Shown here: positions 11,893-25,164 of the stretch, one piece after another
Layout of the letters: each line of letters opens with the position of its first letter
Numbering within the stretch: position 1 is the stretch's first letter
Source of the DNA: Cordia subcordata
Taxonomy: Eukaryota > Streptophyta > Magnoliopsida > Boraginales > Cordiaceae
Direction: 5' to 3'
Assembly: GCA_028554755.1 (NCBI GenBank)
Contig: JAPTOF010000016.1
Coordinates: 11,258,001-11,322,000, forward strand
Length of the DNA stretch: 64,000 nucleotides
Translations under genes and position numbers: made by a program
The notes under the pieces: model-generated
The model's input: the letters and a program-made list of their open reading frames with translations, nothing else
What the model was told of the DNA's origin: nothing
The model's database searches: none

Positions 11893-14800
11893 ATGAGAAG
11901 CGGAGTTGCTGCAGCAGCAACAGCATGCCTCAAACGTCGTCGTTTCATCCCTGCGCATTCTCCCTGTAATCAACGTTTTCTTACTTCTCTTGCTATATAT
12001 TAAGTGTGTTTTTTTTTTTTTCCCTTTTTTTCTAATTTGTACATTTTTAGAGTTCGTGATTATTTGTGTTGTTCGAAAATGAATGTAAATGGTATTATGT
12101 TTTCTTTATTCTTTTTTGGTTGATAAATGATAATGCAATGCATGGTGTATGTAAGCAAATAATGCTGTGGAGTGATTTATATGGACAAGTATATGTTTAC
12201 ATGTTGTATAATTAGTTCATGCGGGAAATCTTAAGGACTGCTTTTGTGTTTAATGCAAAAAACCTGATTTTTGCATTTTTTTTTAAAATTAGTAATCGTG
12301 GCTTGCAGAGGAAGCTCATGCTCATGCACTTGCAACTTTGATTCAGAGCAACTTGTATTTGTGGTGTTGGCGAGATGATGAGTGCCTAAGGCTCGTTTAG
12401 ATTGGCTTTTCCCAAAGTTTTTAGAAAAAAGGACTCTTTTGAGAAGCTAAAATTTTTGGCTTCTGGAAAAGTTGAAATTGAGTTTTTTAAGAGTTTTGGC
12501 TGTTTTGAAATCTAATTTAGATACTTATTGCAAAAAAGATATACTTTTTTAGGGGAAACAAGGTGCTTTTACATGAAAAAAAGCTAACCCAAACAGTCCC
12601 TAATTGCAATTTTGGAAGTACTTTTTTTGACTTATTTGTGTCAGGTGCATTGAGGAGAAATTGCTCTTGCTGTTTCCTAAATTGCAATTGTTAGTGTTTC
12701 TTAGAGTATTGGAGTGTTTAATTCAATTATTTGATGGTAAGGGAATGGATCTATAAGGCCTCAGCTTAGTTGGATTTGGCCAATAAAGAAATGGGACGAA
12801 GATCAGTGTTATGGAAGGAGAAATGCCTCTAAAAGGACGCCCGTCAATTCTTAATCATGAGGAATCCATCCGGTCAGATGACTCATTTCTTGGTTTATTG
12901 GTGTTTAAGATAGCAGGAGAGATGAAGTTGGTTTCATAAGGAGATATGGAGGGACAGATGGTGAGTGACATGGGTGGAACGGGCAAAAGTGAACCATCTT
13001 TAGCATATTTGTTAGCTCATGCACTTTTCTGGGAGAAAGAATTTGGAGATACACTGCAGAATGCGAGCTGTTTAGGAGGCAGTGTACAAAATCTGTTTGA
13101 CTTTGGGAGGAATGTGGAGAGGATTATTGAGGGTTTTAGTGTGATTGATAAATAGGTCCATCATATATGGCTAATGATAGTGGAAAAGTGGAATGGGTTC
13201 TAAAACTTTCTATCGCGTGTCATGGCTAAAGCGGGATATGAATTCAAATTTGGATGGGTTATGGTTTGGTGTCACAGTCATAAAGAATGAAACCAGGGTT
13301 GTTTAATTTCTGTAATTGAACATGATCATGTCCTCCCTATAGAGAGCTTTCCCTGTGGAGTTTGTCTTTCTCTTGTATTCATTCAGATTCAAGGATTGGG
13401 GAGTGGAAATTATTTAGAAACTTCCGAGTAGCTTTATCCAGCCATTATGGGATTGGAAATGGAGATTATACTTCTTGGTGAGGACCCAGGCGTAAGAAAT
13501 TCTTCATGGAGTCTTGCTATTCGTTAGACCAAGTAATAATATGTATTAAATTTTTTTCTCTGTTTTTTCTGTTTTCATTTTATTTCTCTTGTAGATCAAG
13601 GGATCATGGGCTATATTAAGCAGTTTTTCTTTGCAAGGTTTTTTCCCTGTAAGAAGGTTAAGAGTGCAACTTATAATAGATAGCCATGTGCCGAGCAGTT
13701 TGGAGTGGTGGTATCATAATAAATTTTCACGGACATGAGATAGTTTAGAGCTTCTTGCAATTGGATCATAGAAGGAGATTGCTATCACCATTAAGTGAAT
13801 TGCAATGTAGGTGTAGTAGGGTGGGTTCAGAATTGAATATCAAGGTTTTAGTTGTGTGCTTGTCTTGCCGTCATCTTGTGCAAATCACACATTAATTCAG
13901 TACATCTTGCTGGAGCTAAGATCACACTTTTGAGTGTCTGACACATTCCTTAATGGAATTTCAGATCTGTACAGGATGCTGGTCAACTTCTGCACGAAAG
14001 AAGGTTTACAAAAGAGTTCATCGAATTTTTATCAAATTTTTCATCTCCTGTGGTCTGTAGCATGGTATCATAAACAAATCTTTGTTGGATCCTCGAATTT
14101 TAATCTCCTGGAGACTCTAACATGGAATCATAAGCAGATCTTATCTATTTGTTGGATCCTTGATGGAGCTTTCAAACAACATATAAACTATAAAATAAGC
14201 TCAGAGAAATGTTCTTTTGCTGAGTATAGAAATAAATTTCAATAATATGAGATGAGTATTTCTGCAAGAGAATGCATATTTAAGGACTCTAGCATATAGT
14301 TGACTGTGGTCATGAAGGGATTGGAAAGAGGATTAGTGTTGGGAAGGAGCAATGTGTTGTAGTATGAAACTAGAGATGCCTCTTGAAGGAGCATATTAAT
14401 TATTTTAATCAGGAAGAATCTACTTGGTCTCAAGACTTAATTTTTTTGCTATATTTGATGGATGTACATATTTCTAGAGGAGGAGACGTTGAAGCCTTTT
14501 GTGTGATTAAGTCTGTCTCAATTTATGGCAACCTGGAGTAAGAGATTTAATCATTCAGCAAACTTGAGATTTCCGTGGTGCTCGCCTATATCTAACTGTG
14601 CCATCTAGCCCTATAAAGAGAACTCACCGTCCCTTCATCTCTCTCCCTATATCCTTCTCACTCTTGCACATATCACTCCATCTATGCTGCATTGCGTCAT
14701 TTGTGTGCTTTGTTCTACCTTTTTATATAGCTACTCACTTTTGTGTTTTGTTTCTCCCAATTATATAGGTAATCAATTTCCTTTTCGTGCTGTTTTTATG

Positions 14801-17800
14801 TTCCATTTCCTTAGCTAGTGAGCCTTATGGTCCATGCCAGGCCTAGCCCATCTTATTCTTTTAGTTATAAAAATGAAAAGAACGAAGTAATCTGCTACAA
14901 ATATATAATATATGATAACTGAAAAGACCATTATGGCAATTAAGAAGAAATATAAACATAAGATATTTTATTGCTTTAATTTAAAAAGTACATACTGCGT
15001 TAAGGAAAATATGCAAATGCATAATTAGGGAAATTATTCAAACAAACTATTCCGCTCTTCTTCTTCTTCAAGATTCCTACTCATTCAGTGATCTCCTATT
15101 GAACTCAATCTCCGTGAAATGAAAAAGTTAAGTTGTGAGGGGCCAGAGTGCTTTGTTGTTGGTGCTCCAAAAAAAAATGCTAGTTCCCTATCCAGCTCTG
15201 CACGTAAATGTTGATCATGGTGCACTTTCAGGAAGCAAGTGGTGAAATAAACCCCAAATATATGAAGTCTATGTAAGTTGTATGTTGTAATCATGCTTGT
15301 GTCGGTGTATGAGATGTAGATGAGACTGAAAATTTAGATGATGAACTAGCTGCAGTTGAACGCATATATAGAATATTGTAGCAAACATGAACTAAGAGTG
15401 TTGAGATATTTGAGAGAAATTTTAGAATTGAGAATTTTTTGTGCTCAGATTAAAAGAGTTTGGGTTGTCTATGGGTGTTTTTAATTTTTTAGCGTTCCTG
15501 AAATGCCCTCAAAAACTAGTGTATATAATTGTGAGCTTATTTTATGATATTTTGACCATTGAAGGTAAAAAGAAAAAATGCAGAATAAAATCCAAACAAT
15601 GTGATGGGGCTTAACCATTACGGCAAGTTGACGGAGTTAAGGATTGCCTCTTTCTTTATTTTCCCTTTTGCAATTATTAATCAATTAAATAGATACCATA
15701 TTGGGAAGGGAATATAAAAAGATGAAGACTACCTCTAATTTTATTAAGTTAAATATTTGAATATACATGCACAAATTAGAAAAGTAAAACAATTGCAAAA
15801 GTTTGAGTGAAATAAATATCTTACAAAATTATTACTTTAATATGCAAAAATACAAAAGATTATTTCAAAAGGTTGAAGATAAATTAAAATTTCTTTTCTC
15901 CTACCCTTATTTGTCTTGGACTTGCTCTTTGAGCTCTTCATTGATAATTTGAACATGTCGGTGGACGCATTATCATCATATCAGTACATCTTTGCTAATT
16001 CACATTAATCTATTGAACTTCCTTGGCCATCTAAAAGTACCAAATCATGGACATTTGATGATTCCTTCAAACAACCTACCTATGTGATCTCCTTTTGTCA
16101 TTCACCTTAATTTTCCTAGACCCCTTTTTTCAAATGGTGATTCATTTAAATTAGTTTGATAAAAATTTTAGACCCTCATCTGTTCTGGTCTCTAAATGTG
16201 GTTTAGCTTTATTCTGCAGCTGCACATAGGGGCAGTTCATACGAGAGCATTACCTTTTAAGTTTTCAGACCCTCATTTGTTCTGGTCTTCTAAATTTACT
16301 TTAACTTTGTTCTGCAGCTGCACATGGGGGCAGCTCATCTCAGACCATCTTGTGGAGATATATGTCATTGAGTAGCTCTCAAGATATTGTGATCAAGAGG
16401 AGGCACTATGATTATGGTTGGTCATATGGTCTAAGGCAGAAATTGTAAGTCCACTCATTGTTCAATACTGTTTTTCAGTGCTCTTACAAGCTTTCCTTTG
16501 TGCTGCTGAGCTGTTGTGGTGCATTGTAAACTTTCAATCAGATGCTGCACGAGCTGACAACCATTAGATTTGAGTCAACAACAGCATTTTGCTAATTTTT
16601 CATTTCATGTTTGCTATTGCAGTTTCTCAACTGGCTATGCCAGTGTGCATGGTGTACAACCTTCTGCAGAGTTTGCAAAAATGAGGAAAGAAACTCTTGA
16701 AAGTGAATTTGGAAATTTACTTGGAACCTATAAATCGAAAAGTCTTTCCATCATAGGCCGCTATGGTCCTCTTTTGGCTTTGTATAGAGCTGCAATTATT
16801 TCTTTCCAGGTGTTGAAGCTGACTATTTGGCAGCTATTAATCCATGACATAAGAAAACGTGCTATTAAGGTATCTTATATTATTCAATTTTTTTCTTTCC
16901 TTTTGTTCTTCATCAATATAATGCAGGAAGGAGCAACAATCTGGAAATTATGTTTTGATAGCTTAAGACTGTTAATCATGAAAAACAGCTTAATTTCACC
17001 TGTTAGATGATTCTAAGGAATGAATTATTGAGCATCAGGGCATGGGTACACAACACAATGAAGCACTGGTGTCATGTAACGTGTTGATAATACCCTTTCA
17101 GATTTGCTTGTTTGAAAGAAGTGTTTTTAGCTTCTTGGTTACAAATGAAACAACTCTCACTTCCTCTGCAACACTACGCACTTAAGTTAAAAGGTGTCTT
17201 ATAGGGTAAAATTCATCTCCATACTGAGTATTAGTGAGAGCAAAATTTTTGCATCTCATGTTTGAAGAGGCTGAATTTCATATATTACAGAATGGATTAG
17301 TGAGTGTCAGAGCATGGGTAGGACACAGCGCATGTTACTCACACAGCACAATGAAGAACTAGTATCATGTGATTATGATCCCCTTGTAGTGTTGCTTGTT
17401 TGAAATGAAGTGTTTTTAGCATCTTCTTGGTAATAAATGAAATATCCCACGTACTTCACAACAATGTACACCTAAGGAAAAAGATATCATAGAGAGTAAT
17501 CATTTTTACTCTAATTCCTGAAAAGTAGTGAGAGCAAATTTTTGCAACTCATGTTGTAAGAGGCTGAATTTCACATATCAGATGATCCTAAAGAACGAAT
17601 TATCGAGCATCAGTGCATGGGTGGGACAAATGTCACTTACACAGCCGTAAGCAAAATGAAGCACGAGTATCATGTGACACATTGATTATGTTACCTTGCT
17701 GAGTTGCTTGTTCACTGGAGTGTCTTTAACGTCTTCCTGGTAGTTAATGATATCATGTCCACCTCCTCCACAAAACTGTAACCAATGGCTTGTTCAATGA

Positions 17801-20800
17801 AGTGTTTCAATTCAATGAATACCGAGAATCTGAGATAAAATTGTGCAAAACTGATGATCAAGCTCAAGTTTGATACTTTTTCTTACAGTTTATTATCTCA
17901 TAAATGATTGGTAATTCAACTTCCCCTGATAAAAGGAATAACAATTGTCCATTTCCTTTTGCAGTTTCGTGAAACTCTAATCCGCTTGGGGCCTTTCTAC
18001 ATCAAGGCAAGTGTTATTTTTGATTTTGTTATTCTACTCTTTTTTGAGAGTTTGGGTTGTGTTTTGACTGCTCGATTGTTTCCTATCATCATGCACCTGC
18101 AACAATGAACTATATTTGTTCAATTTCCTGTTATCTTCTCTGCAAAGTTAACACAAACACTTGAAATTGACATAATAGATTCTAATGTACGATTTTGTGG
18201 ATTTCTGAAGAACGAGTTATAGGATTTCTTTTCATGATACAAGAATACTCCAGAGAGACTTACAAGTTGTTTAATGGAAAAAGCGTGGGCATTTTCCTTT
18301 TTCTAACTTTCTAATTGATTTTGAAAGGTTGTCAAGGTGCATGCTCTGTCTACTCTCACTAGAAGCAACATAAGAGATCCCTTCCCCCCTACCACCACCA
18401 TCAAATAATGTATAAGTTTAGAAGGAAATGAAGAGAAAAGCTTAATTAAGAGATGACGAAACCGGTTAGTATATTATTCTGTAAAAGTAGCAGTTATTTC
18501 TTTCTTCTGTAGTTTTACCACAGAAAAAAAGCAGAAAACTAATTTTATCTTTAGATTGGCACCTTACTGGCAATAGCATTTTGATTCTAGAGGCTTCTCT
18601 CGGTGAATAGTTTAACTAAGCTCCAAAAATAAGATCTTTGGGTGAATATGAAGAGTTCCTAGACCTTTGTGCCACTTGTCTTTGCAGCTACGAATGATGT
18701 TGAGAAAGATGAGGAGATTAAGAGACAAGGTAAAGCATATTGCTACAAATTGTTTTTCTCAGACAGTTTCAAGTTTAATCACATAAAGTGATGCTCCTGG
18801 CGGGTGCTTTGAAGTTTCGCCAGCATTAGTGTAATTGATGTTTGAAGGTATACCATACTTGTAGGGAAATTATAATCTCTCCTCTTTTAATCTCTTTTTA
18901 GAGAGAAGACAAGAAGGTGGTTAGACCAGGTTTTTTTCTCATTGATGCTGAGATGCTTGTCTCTTCATGAGGCCTGTGCTTTTGTTCCTTGACTTTATTG
19001 CAGAAACTGTTTTCGCAGCTAGGAAAGATCTTGCATTAGAGAAACCAAGAACAGGAGAGTGAGAGAGAAGTAGCACATAGGATGAACTAAATCTATTTCT
19101 TAGGTTGATTTCGAGCCAGAAGACATTAAGTGATGCTTTTGCGAAGTGCATTATAATGTTGGACCAGCACTGGTGTCTTTGTTTACTATATTAAACAAAA
19201 GATATCAAATGATGCTTTTGCCAGTGCATTATAATCAAAATGGACCAGCATTAGTACAGTTCTTTTCTATTGGAAAGGATGTAGAGATTCTCTTATTATT
19301 TTGTCTAACCTCTCTTATTGAAGAAGAGGGGAATGGGGTGAGATTAGTTTTTGTTTCTATTTGGTTCCGTGATCAGTTTCTCCATTGCTAGTATTATGCT
19401 TCCCATTTCTGAGTCCTTTCTCCTTGTTTTCCCACTGACTGCTAGTTTACTTTTTTAGTATCTCTTCTTTGGGGGATAACAAATAAAATATTGGTGATGT
19501 AAGAGATGATGTGCGACACTGAGGGCAGAGTCTTCACATAAAATTTGAAAAGGTGGATAAATCACACGAAGATTATAGTGTTTGAAAGAGCTGTTCTATA
19601 TAGAAACCCCGTAGGAACGAAGGAATTACTCCATCTTTGTTATAAATGGCGAGGAATATCACGAACTTCAAACATTCTACCATTCTTAAAAATCCACATC
19701 ATGTTTTTCAAACATAGAACTAGACAGATGTATTTCTACAGATTCCCTGGATGTTTAGCCTTACATTTTGATGTAAATTGTGTACCTTAGTTGTCAGTTG
19801 CACTGAGAATTACAACCTCCGATGTAATGGTACATGTAGTCTATGGAAGATAAACCTTCAGCTACTGAACCTTCAGCTACTGAGCCCTTTTGGTTGCAAG
19901 ACTATTAGGAGACAAGTACTGATGCTTTATCCTATTGTCTTAACAGCTTGGACAGGCTTTGAGCACTCGACCAGATATACTGCCAACAATATATTGTCAA
20001 GAACTTGCTAAATTGCAGGTGTGCTGGCTTTTCTTGTTTTAAAATTGTTGTAATGAATGCTTCAACATCTCAGCAGATCCTTTTGCAGGGCCTTTTCTAT
20101 TGGTTTGCACTTTTATAGTTACAATTTTTTCACAGTTGAATAGTTTTCTCTTTCAGGATCAAATTCCACCATTTCCAACTCATGTTGCACTTAAATCCAT
20201 AGAGTCACAATTGGGTATTCCTGTTTCACAAATATTTTCTGACATCAGCAAGGAACCTGTTGCTGCAGCATCTCTAGGACAGGTTTATAAAGGTTAGAGA
20301 ATTTTTTGCACGGATCATGTGGTATAAATACTTTAGGTACCTATTAGTAGATTTGTTGTTCTCCCATGCATGGTAGTTGTTTGAAACATTGTTTATCACC
20401 ATCTTTTTATTAATTCATTGGTATACCCATTACTATGGTATTTCCTTGTCTCTGCTTTCCCTCTCAATCCTTTTACCTCTCTTGGTTGGCAGAACAGAGA
20501 TGGAGTGGTCTTTGACGGCCTAGTTAAAAATACTTATGAATTTTTTGAGCTTAGCTAAACGCATCCATTATTGCTTCAAGTTTTGCAGCTCACTTGCATT
20601 CTGGAGAGCTTGTAGCTGTCAAAGTTCAGAGGCCTGGTATGTCACAGTTGTTGACCCTTGATGCCTTGTTATTTCACATGATTGGAGGTCAACTAAAGCG
20701 ATTTGCCAAAGCTCGTAAGGATCTTCTAGTTGCTGTAAATGAGCTGGTGAGAGTTTAAAAATACATATATTCATTGACTAATGGATGTATGATGTGCTCC

Positions 20801-23800
20801 CATTTGACGTCTGAACATGGTGAACAATTGATCAGCATTGATCATGTCTATATTCTATTTTGTATCAGAATGATTGTATATTAGGAAAAAGCATTCAAAT
20901 GTGGAAGTCGCCTTCCTGTCTTTGCAAAATGCATTTTAGCCTTGATGTAGTTTAGAAATGTTGCACTTGGCTGTCTCAATGATATGATCCCCAGACACAA
21001 AGCTATCTTTACATGTTCACGCTCTTTTGTTACCCAGACACAAAGCTATCTTTACATGTTCACGCTCTTTTGTTACTCAACTCTACTATAATATGCCACT
21101 ATGTAAATGTTTACACCCTTTACCATCATGTCCTGCTCCCCCCACCCCTCAAGGAACAAACTCCCAAGAAAATGAAGTTTATAATTTGGACGGAGGTCTA
21201 AGTTTTACCACCCAACCAATGGATCTTGTCATGAATGTCTGATGCCCGTTAGTGACAATTCCAGTTCTTAGATTTATTTTTGTTCTCGTGGCAATTGTCT
21301 AATTTGTTTTCATCTTATATGCTTGTCAATCTCCTTAACTTTTGCTTGAATTGATAGGTGAGACATATGTTTGAAGAGACTGACTACATCATTGAGGGTC
21401 AAAATGCTGAGCGCTTTGCTTCACTTTATGCTAATTACACTGGTAAGTTCTTCAATATCTGCTTCATTTTGTCTTTCCTGCTATTCCCTATGACAGCTAA
21501 ACAAAGTACTTGGGTACTGAGTTTGCCTTAATTCGGATACCTAAGTGGTATATATATATGCTAACGATACAAGACTGATTAGATATTCTGAGTGTTTCTA
21601 TAATATTGTGGCTTAAGGGAAGTTATCCTACTTATTCTGCTACTTCTAAATGGTGATAATTATGAAGATTGACACTTAAAAATGGCCTGTTGATGGAGTT
21701 GTTAAGAGCGCCATAATTTTCCTGATTTGAATCCATAAAGCAGCAGATATTATAGGTGAGCGGGCGGTTCATGTTTAGCACCTCCTAAATTCATAGAGAT
21801 CTCATCTTCTCTGACCTCTGGTTGCATGCATCTTGGAAGAGTTTATCATGTTTCATGTGATGTGAATCCATCCTGCTAGTTTATGATTGACAGAATTAAT
21901 TTGGGGACCTGTATGGAACTCTCAGTAGGTGACTGAAGGTCTGAACTGTTATATTAATTTCTTGTCTTCGTAAATCTTCTAATTGGCAAGGGGACGACTC
22001 TGGTAAAGACCAATGCCACAAGCATGATGCTAAATTGTAGCAGAATTCCTCTTTATTTTCTGAAACTTCTCATGAGCCCTCTTTTAATTGACATATTATA
22101 GTAAGTAAGTTGGCAAGAGCGCAGTCATTTCTCCCTCTTTTAAATCTCAAATGGGGTTTGTCATATTTTGCTTTTATCCTAATTGATTCTTTCGTCATGA
22201 TTCTTCTTAGCAGAATCTGTTTCTTATGTTTCATTTTATGTTAATTTTATTCTTCTGAAGACATTAAACCAGTTGACGGACACAAATCATTCATTTCACA
22301 GCTTTTGTGTCAACCTTCTACCTCTTTTGTCCCCTACAGTCAATATTTTTGCCTTGTTGGTATTGGTCAATTCTGTCTTATTCCTATCCTTTCCAGTATC
22401 CTTAGAGCTGCCATCACACTACCAATTGAACTCTTTCTCTTTAAGTCCTATATTAAATCTACATGTTTTTGAAAGTTGGTAACCTAGTCTTACTTCTAAA
22501 GATTTACTTCTGAATTTAGGAAGTTTTCGTTGCTGACCTGTTAATTACAGTGCAATGAAGGATCACCTCAGACATTTTGTTCATACCAGGAAATAATGGG
22601 CACTAATGCTTTCTTTTGGGGATTTATCGGACTATGATTACAATAATTTAAATTTCAACTTCCTGAATGGCATACCAGTATGGAGTGTTGAGAGCTTTCT
22701 CCTGTTGATATAATCAATGCCTTCGTCAAGTTATCTGTTGAACTAATAAGCCAAACTAAAGCAACCCAAGCCTTATCCTACTCGGTGAGATTGATTATAT
22801 AGATATAAGAATAGTATCCATTCCTATTGAGAGTCATATCTTATGTTAGTTCCATGCGCCCTAGAGTCAATTTTTCTTAGGTCTTCCTCTATCCTTTCTT
22901 CGCGGTACAACCTTCATACCTTCATTTCTTTTAACAAGTGCCATTAGAGATTGCTTCCTAACATGTCCAGTCCCATCTCAAATGGATCTCCTTCATCTTA
23001 CCATCAATTGCGGCTGTCTTTACCTTTTATGATGTTGAGTTACCATCATATCTAAAAGCTTAAGCTTGTACAAAGCATATTGGTCCATTTAGTTATTGTG
23101 CTTAGCATGCCCTTGCATGTGTAGGCGTGGTTTGTTTAGAGCCTTGCATGTGGATAGTTTTTAATATTTTTTTTAATGGGTGGCAGTGAGACTCGAACTC
23201 ATGACCTAGGTTCTGAATAAATCATTTCTTATCCGATCATTTCTAATTTTAATCAAATCATTTCTAATTTTATCCTTCCTTGATTTACATGCATCTCAAC
23301 ATTCTCATTTCAGCCATTGACATATTGTGAACATGTTGCTATTTTAGTGTCAATTACCCTGATGCATATATTCAAGCTGGTACTTCTAACTTTAGGGATA
23401 TTTCTAACTGGCACAATACTCATGATCCGCTACTCCATTTTGTCCATCTGGCCTTGATTCTATGGTCAATATTTGCTGTGGCTTTTCCATCCCTTTGGAC
23501 TTTTTAGATATCAATCCATGTTCACTCCTTGACCTATTCTGTTGAAACTTGTGTTCCATATATTCTGTCTTCGTATCTGATGAATTAATGGGAGCAATAA
23601 ATTTCTCTTGATCTGAAACTTATTTTTTATTTGACTTCTGTTGTTAGGTGGTGAAAGAAAGGGTCTCAAAGATACAGTGGGTAATTCTATAACAAATGAA
23701 AAAGAAAATGGAGTAAAAGTCCCCAAAATATATTGGAATTTTACTTCTAAGGAGGTCCTTACAATGGAATGGATAGATGGGATAAAACTTACGGATGAAA

Positions 23801-25125
23801 GTCGCCTAAGGGGTGCTTCTCTAAACAGAAAGCAACTGATTGACCAGGTACTTGTGTGCCAGGATTTTTTGCTATTAGTTTGTCTCTTGCTTCTATGATT
23901 TCATCCGTTTCTATGTTTTGTTGTTGTTTCTTGCATAAACTAATCTTTTAGTTTGTCCTCTCTTGATGTTGTTTTCTTTGAAAATGATTTGGCTGCCCAG
24001 GGATTGTATTCTTCTTTAAGCCAACTGCTGGAAGTGGGTTTTTTTCATGCTGACCCTCATCCAGGAAACCTTGTTGCTACTGAGGATGGCCGCCTTGCTT
24101 ATTTTGATTTCGGAATGATGGGACATATTCCACGCCACTACCGTGTTGGACTTATTAGAGTGGTAAGCCAATAAAATGATTGCGTTATGAAAACAAATTC
24201 TTTTGACATCGATGTATTCTGCTTGGCTGTTTATGTTTTAGGAAAATATTCTACATGATTATACTAGTTTTATTTATCTCCTGTTTGTCTACTATCTTGT
24301 GCCTTCCAATATTTCTGTATCTTAGAGGCTACTGTGAAATTTTATCGTATTATGTTGTTGATGGGCTGATAAGATCGATTTCAGCTTGGTGCCCCTTGTA
24401 AACTTTCAAATGGTGGTGTTTTAAGGCAAAAGGGATTACGTAGATGTAAGTCATACTAAGGATTACTCTTGTAGACTCTAGAGGCTGTTAAAGTTCTAAT
24501 CAAAAGCTTGAAATATTGTTTCCTTTTGGCCCAGGTTGGGGTTTTTTCTGGAATTGTTGCTTCTATGTGCATCACTTCTTCACAATTTCTTGCCCCTATG
24601 TAATAGAGAAAAGTTTTCTTCTATTCAAGTTCAGTTTTTGCTTTGTACCTTTACCTACTAATTTCAACGTTGTATATCTGTTATTTGTCATCTGAATTGC
24701 AGTCCTGGTCCATCCAAAACCAAACCCCCCCCCCCCCCCAACCCCCAACAACACACACAAACACCCCCAACTAATGCACTCATATGACTTGAATATTTAA
24801 CATATTCTTGTTTTTAATTTTTCTATTTTTTTTAAGTTCTTCATGAAAGGCTTTTAATAGTTTTCCTGGCGGATATGCTTTCGAAATTCTTATTTGCTCA
24901 TACATTCCTTTTGTTTCAGCTTGTCAACTTTGTTAATCGTGATTCTGTGGGATTGGCCAATGCCTTTGCTTCTTTGGGCTTCATTGCTGATGGGGTTGAT
25001 TTACAGTCAGTTTCAGATGCCTTGCGAGCATCCTTTGGTGATGGCACCAGACAATCCCAAGACTTCCAGGTTATTTTGCAGCTTGCCTTGAGGAAACTCT
25101 TTGTTGCCTGCGTTCCGTGTGCATT

Positions 25126-25164
<39 letters not shown>

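Noticed and set aside
12946..13155. 69-codon ORF in ABC1K intron 1
   Set aside because: Composition is unremarkable and no domain is seen. It lies within an intron with no splice support as an extra exon.
23150..23240. SINE in ABC1K intron 8
   Set aside because: Only a B-box-like motif is present; no A box, tail or duplication.
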